Under the pieces are notes generated by a model, which saw only the letters and a program-made list of their open reading frames with translations, had not been told where the DNA came from and did not search any database. A program made the position numbers and the translations under genes. DNA of 6,760 nt from CAMEON01 sp045643785 (GTDB lineage: Bacteria; Bacillota; Clostridia; Oscillospirales; CAG-272): NCBI GenBank assembly GCA_045643785.1, contig JAZRFR010000047.1, positions 1 to 6,760 of the forward strand. Direction: 5' to 3'. Below are positions 5,083 through 6,760 of this stretch, piece by piece (position 1 is the first letter of the stretch; each line of letters opens with the position of its first letter).

Positions 5083-6732
5083 ATGAAAAAAGTGATTGCC
5101 TTGATCGTATGTATCATCGCCATTGTTACCGTGAGCGTAGTCTGCGCTTCTGCGGCCACCCAGGAGAACGGCTACTGGGTAGAGAACGCCAAGAACATCG
5201 ACGAGATTCTGGGCGGCAAAGCCGGCGAGGGCGAAATCGGCTGGGAGGTTCCCTTCCTGCACATCGCTCCCGAGATCAACGGTACGGTTGACAAGAATGA
5301 GTATCAGCCCTTCGAGCTGTACGAGGACTACCTGTCCTGGATGGCTCCCATCGGTGACGACGCCAACCCCGCCGTTGGCGGCACCAGCGCAGAGGAATTC
5401 CAGGAATTCTACGATTCCACCCAGATCGACTTCTTCGATGCTTGGTGGGGTTGGGACGGCACCTACATGTACATTGCCTTTGAGATCAACTGCATCAACG
5501 GCTACAAGTGCGACCCCGACCAGGACGTACTCCTTTATGCCTACAACTGTCTGCAGGTCGGTTTTGCTGACGTCAACGCAACGGGCAAGCATTCCAGCTA
5601 CGCTGAGCTGGGCTGCGGCGTTCACAGCGAGACCGGCGACCAGATCACCTTCAACTGGTCGGGTAACTACTGCCCCGTTGCCGGTACCGACTTCGTAGGC
5701 TCCTACGACGCCGAGAATCAGGTTCTGGTATACGAGATGCGTGTCCACCTTCAGTCTGTTCTGGGTCTGGATCGCCTGGTAGAGAACGGCGACGAGATCA
5801 ATTATGCCTGGATCCTGGCCGTCAACGGTCAGGCGCAGAACACCAACGAGACCTGGCAGCTTGCTTTCTGCCACGGTATCGGCGGTCAGTATTCCAACAA
5901 GGTCAACGAGTACTTTGCCCGCATCTCCTTCGAGGGCAAGCCCGACGGTCTGGAGCTGACCCCCGATGAGATTCCCGGCATGAGCGAGGAAGATATTGAG
6001 TACGGTCTGTATGAATTCATTGATTTTGCCGACGAGAACGTCGTCAAGACCTTCGACGGAGAGTATGCCTCTGCCGAATATATCACCGAGGGTGAGGAAT
6101 CCTTCATGCGCATCACCTCCTTCGGCGGCGAGGACAATCTGCCCCACGTATTCAGCAGCAAGTATCCCAAGAACATCCTGGGCGGTCAGGCCGACCACAT
6201 AGTGGTCAAGTACCGCACCTCCTACGCTGAAGCCGAGGAGCTGGGTATCATCTTCCGCACGGTCAACCAAAAGGAATACAACCTTGAGATGCCCTACTAC
6301 GAGATCATCGGCGGCGACGGCGAGTGGCACACCGTGGTGTTCTATATGAGTGAGGATCAGGCCTGGAATCACTTCATCATGAACATTGGCTTTGTTCCCT
6401 TCGTATACGCCGAGAACTCCGCTCAGCAGACCATTGATATCGCATGGATGAAGTTCTACACGGGCGATCCTTACGATCTGTACGCTGACAGCGAGTATGA
6501 CGCCGGTGCAAACGACGAGGACGAGGAGACCACCGCGGCCCCCGCGGAGACCACGCCCGCCGAGACACAGGCTCCCGCCGCTGACACCGGCGCTGCCACC
6601 GATGCTGCCGACGGAACCGAAGCTACCACCGAAATCGCCCTGAGCGGTTGCGCCTCCGTGATCGGCATGAGTGCCGTGGCCGTTCTGGCCGCTGCCGCCG
6701 GTTACGTGGCTCACAAGAAGAAGGAAGACTGA
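5083..6732 (+). CDS. Secreted CBM9-like domain protein with Cys-type C-terminal membrane anchor
   Basis: The protein has 549 residues. Residues 1-25 are a Sec signal peptide (MKK, hydrophobic core, cleavage likely after CASAA or nearby). About 58-285 resembles the carbohydrate-binding family 9/DOMON-like beta sandwich: INGTVDKNEY (65-74), WWGWDGTYMYIAFEI (121-135), DQDVLLYAYNCLQVGF (146-161) and a closing strand near 278-284. A second beta-rich domain spans about 320-460 (HIVVKYRTS, GEWHTVVFYMSED, IDIAWMKFYTG), like jelly-roll modules in secreted clostridial proteins. A Thr/Ala/Pro/Glu linker (about 471-518) leads to SGCAS (521-525), a hydrophobic helix (about 526-543) and KKKED. There is no LPXTG motif, so this is a tail anchor or an alternative sorting signal rather than a sortase A site. 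It carries no recognisable catalytic domain and probably binds glycan at the cell surface; the ligand is unknown. It is a single-gene unit with its own promoter. Confidence 0.8.
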   Translation: MKKVIALIVCIIAIVTVSVVCASAATQENGYWVENAKNIDEILGGKAGEGEIGWEVPFLHIAPEINGTVDKNEYQPFELYEDYLSWMAPIGDDANPAVGGTSAEEFQEFYDSTQIDFFDAWWGWDGTYMYIAFEINCINGYKCDPDQDVLLYAYNCLQVGFADVNATGKHSSYAELGCGVHSETGDQITFNWSGNYCPVAGTDFVGSYDAENQVLVYEMRVHLQSVLGLDRLVENGDEINYAWILAVNGQAQNTNETWQLAFCHGIGGQYSNKVNEYFARISFEGKPDGLELTPDEIPGMSEEDIEYGLYEFIDFADENVVKTFDGEYASAEYITEGEESFMRITSFGGEDNLPHVFSSKYPKNILGGQADHIVVKYRTSYAEAEELGIIFRTVNQKEYNLEMPYYEIIGGDGEWHTVVFYMSEDQAWNHFIMNIGFVPFVYAENSAQQTIDIAWMKFYTGDPYDLYADSEYDAGANDEDEETTAAPAETTPAETQAPAADTGAATDAADGTEATTEIALSGCASVIGMSAVAVLAAAAGYVAHKKKED

Positions 6733-6760
6733 TATATCCTTCCCTCTGTAACTAAATAAA

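Noticed and set aside
5020..6714. 564-codon minus-strand open frame opposite the CBM9-like gene
   Set aside because: Antisense shadow with no ribosome binding site or motif; the plus-strand frame has promoter, signal peptide and domain structure.

Overview
The window looks like chromosomal DNA from a moderately GC-rich, low-complexity-free Gram-positive of the class Clostridia, probably an uncultured gut lineage near Oscillospirales or Christensenellales. The clues are near-consensus sigma-A promoters (TTGACA or TTGATT, 17 bp, TATAAT) before four transcription units, strong GGAGG-type ribosome binding sites, a T-box leader RNA, Cys-lipobox and C-terminally anchored surface proteins, and a multi-hairpin intergenic repeat of a style I associate with gut Clostridia. 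The lineage is inference; there is no rRNA or marker gene here.

Layout, left to right. (1) 1-359, minus strand: the N-terminal 119 residues of a lipoprotein with collagen-like Gly-X-Y triplets, cut by the window edge. (2) 360-535: a divergent promoter region with one strong promoter in each direction. (3) 536-1495, plus: a lone E2-type acyltransferase-fold protein with no lipoyl domain and with the usual catalytic His replaced by Glu, followed by an intrinsic terminator (1529-1566). (4) 1596-2612, plus: a complete L-asparaginase. (5) 2613-3295, a 683-base gene-free stretch that is far from empty: a composite element of three large perfect hairpins inside a short inverted repeat (2619-2795), a small cluster of TGCATATT repeats (2804-2831), a sigma-A promoter (2876-2904) and a full T-box riboswitch with antiterminator and terminator (about 2911-3253). 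(6) 3296-4918, plus: a sodium/solute symporter (SSS family) under the T-box, with its own terminator (4926-4964). (7) 5083-6732, plus: a secreted protein with its own promoter, a CBM9-like domain, a second beta-type domain, a Thr/Ala/Pro/Glu linker and a Cys-containing C-terminal membrane anchor. The last 28 bases (6733-6760) hold nothing I can identify.

How it fits together. These look like separate transcription units rather than one operon or gene system. Two link loosely through amino-acid metabolism: the asparaginase releases aspartate and ammonia from asparagine, and the symporter is controlled by charging of a tRNA, by my fold most likely tRNA-Tyr (Leu is the alternative), which predicts an amino-acid substrate. 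Two others are cell-surface proteins (collagen-like lipoprotein, CBM9-like anchored protein). I do not see a mobile element with a transposase, a CRISPR array, a defence island or a clearly new multi-gene system. The most interesting items are the T-box-based substrate prediction, the multi-hairpin element, the His-less E2-like protein and the Cys-type C-terminal anchor.
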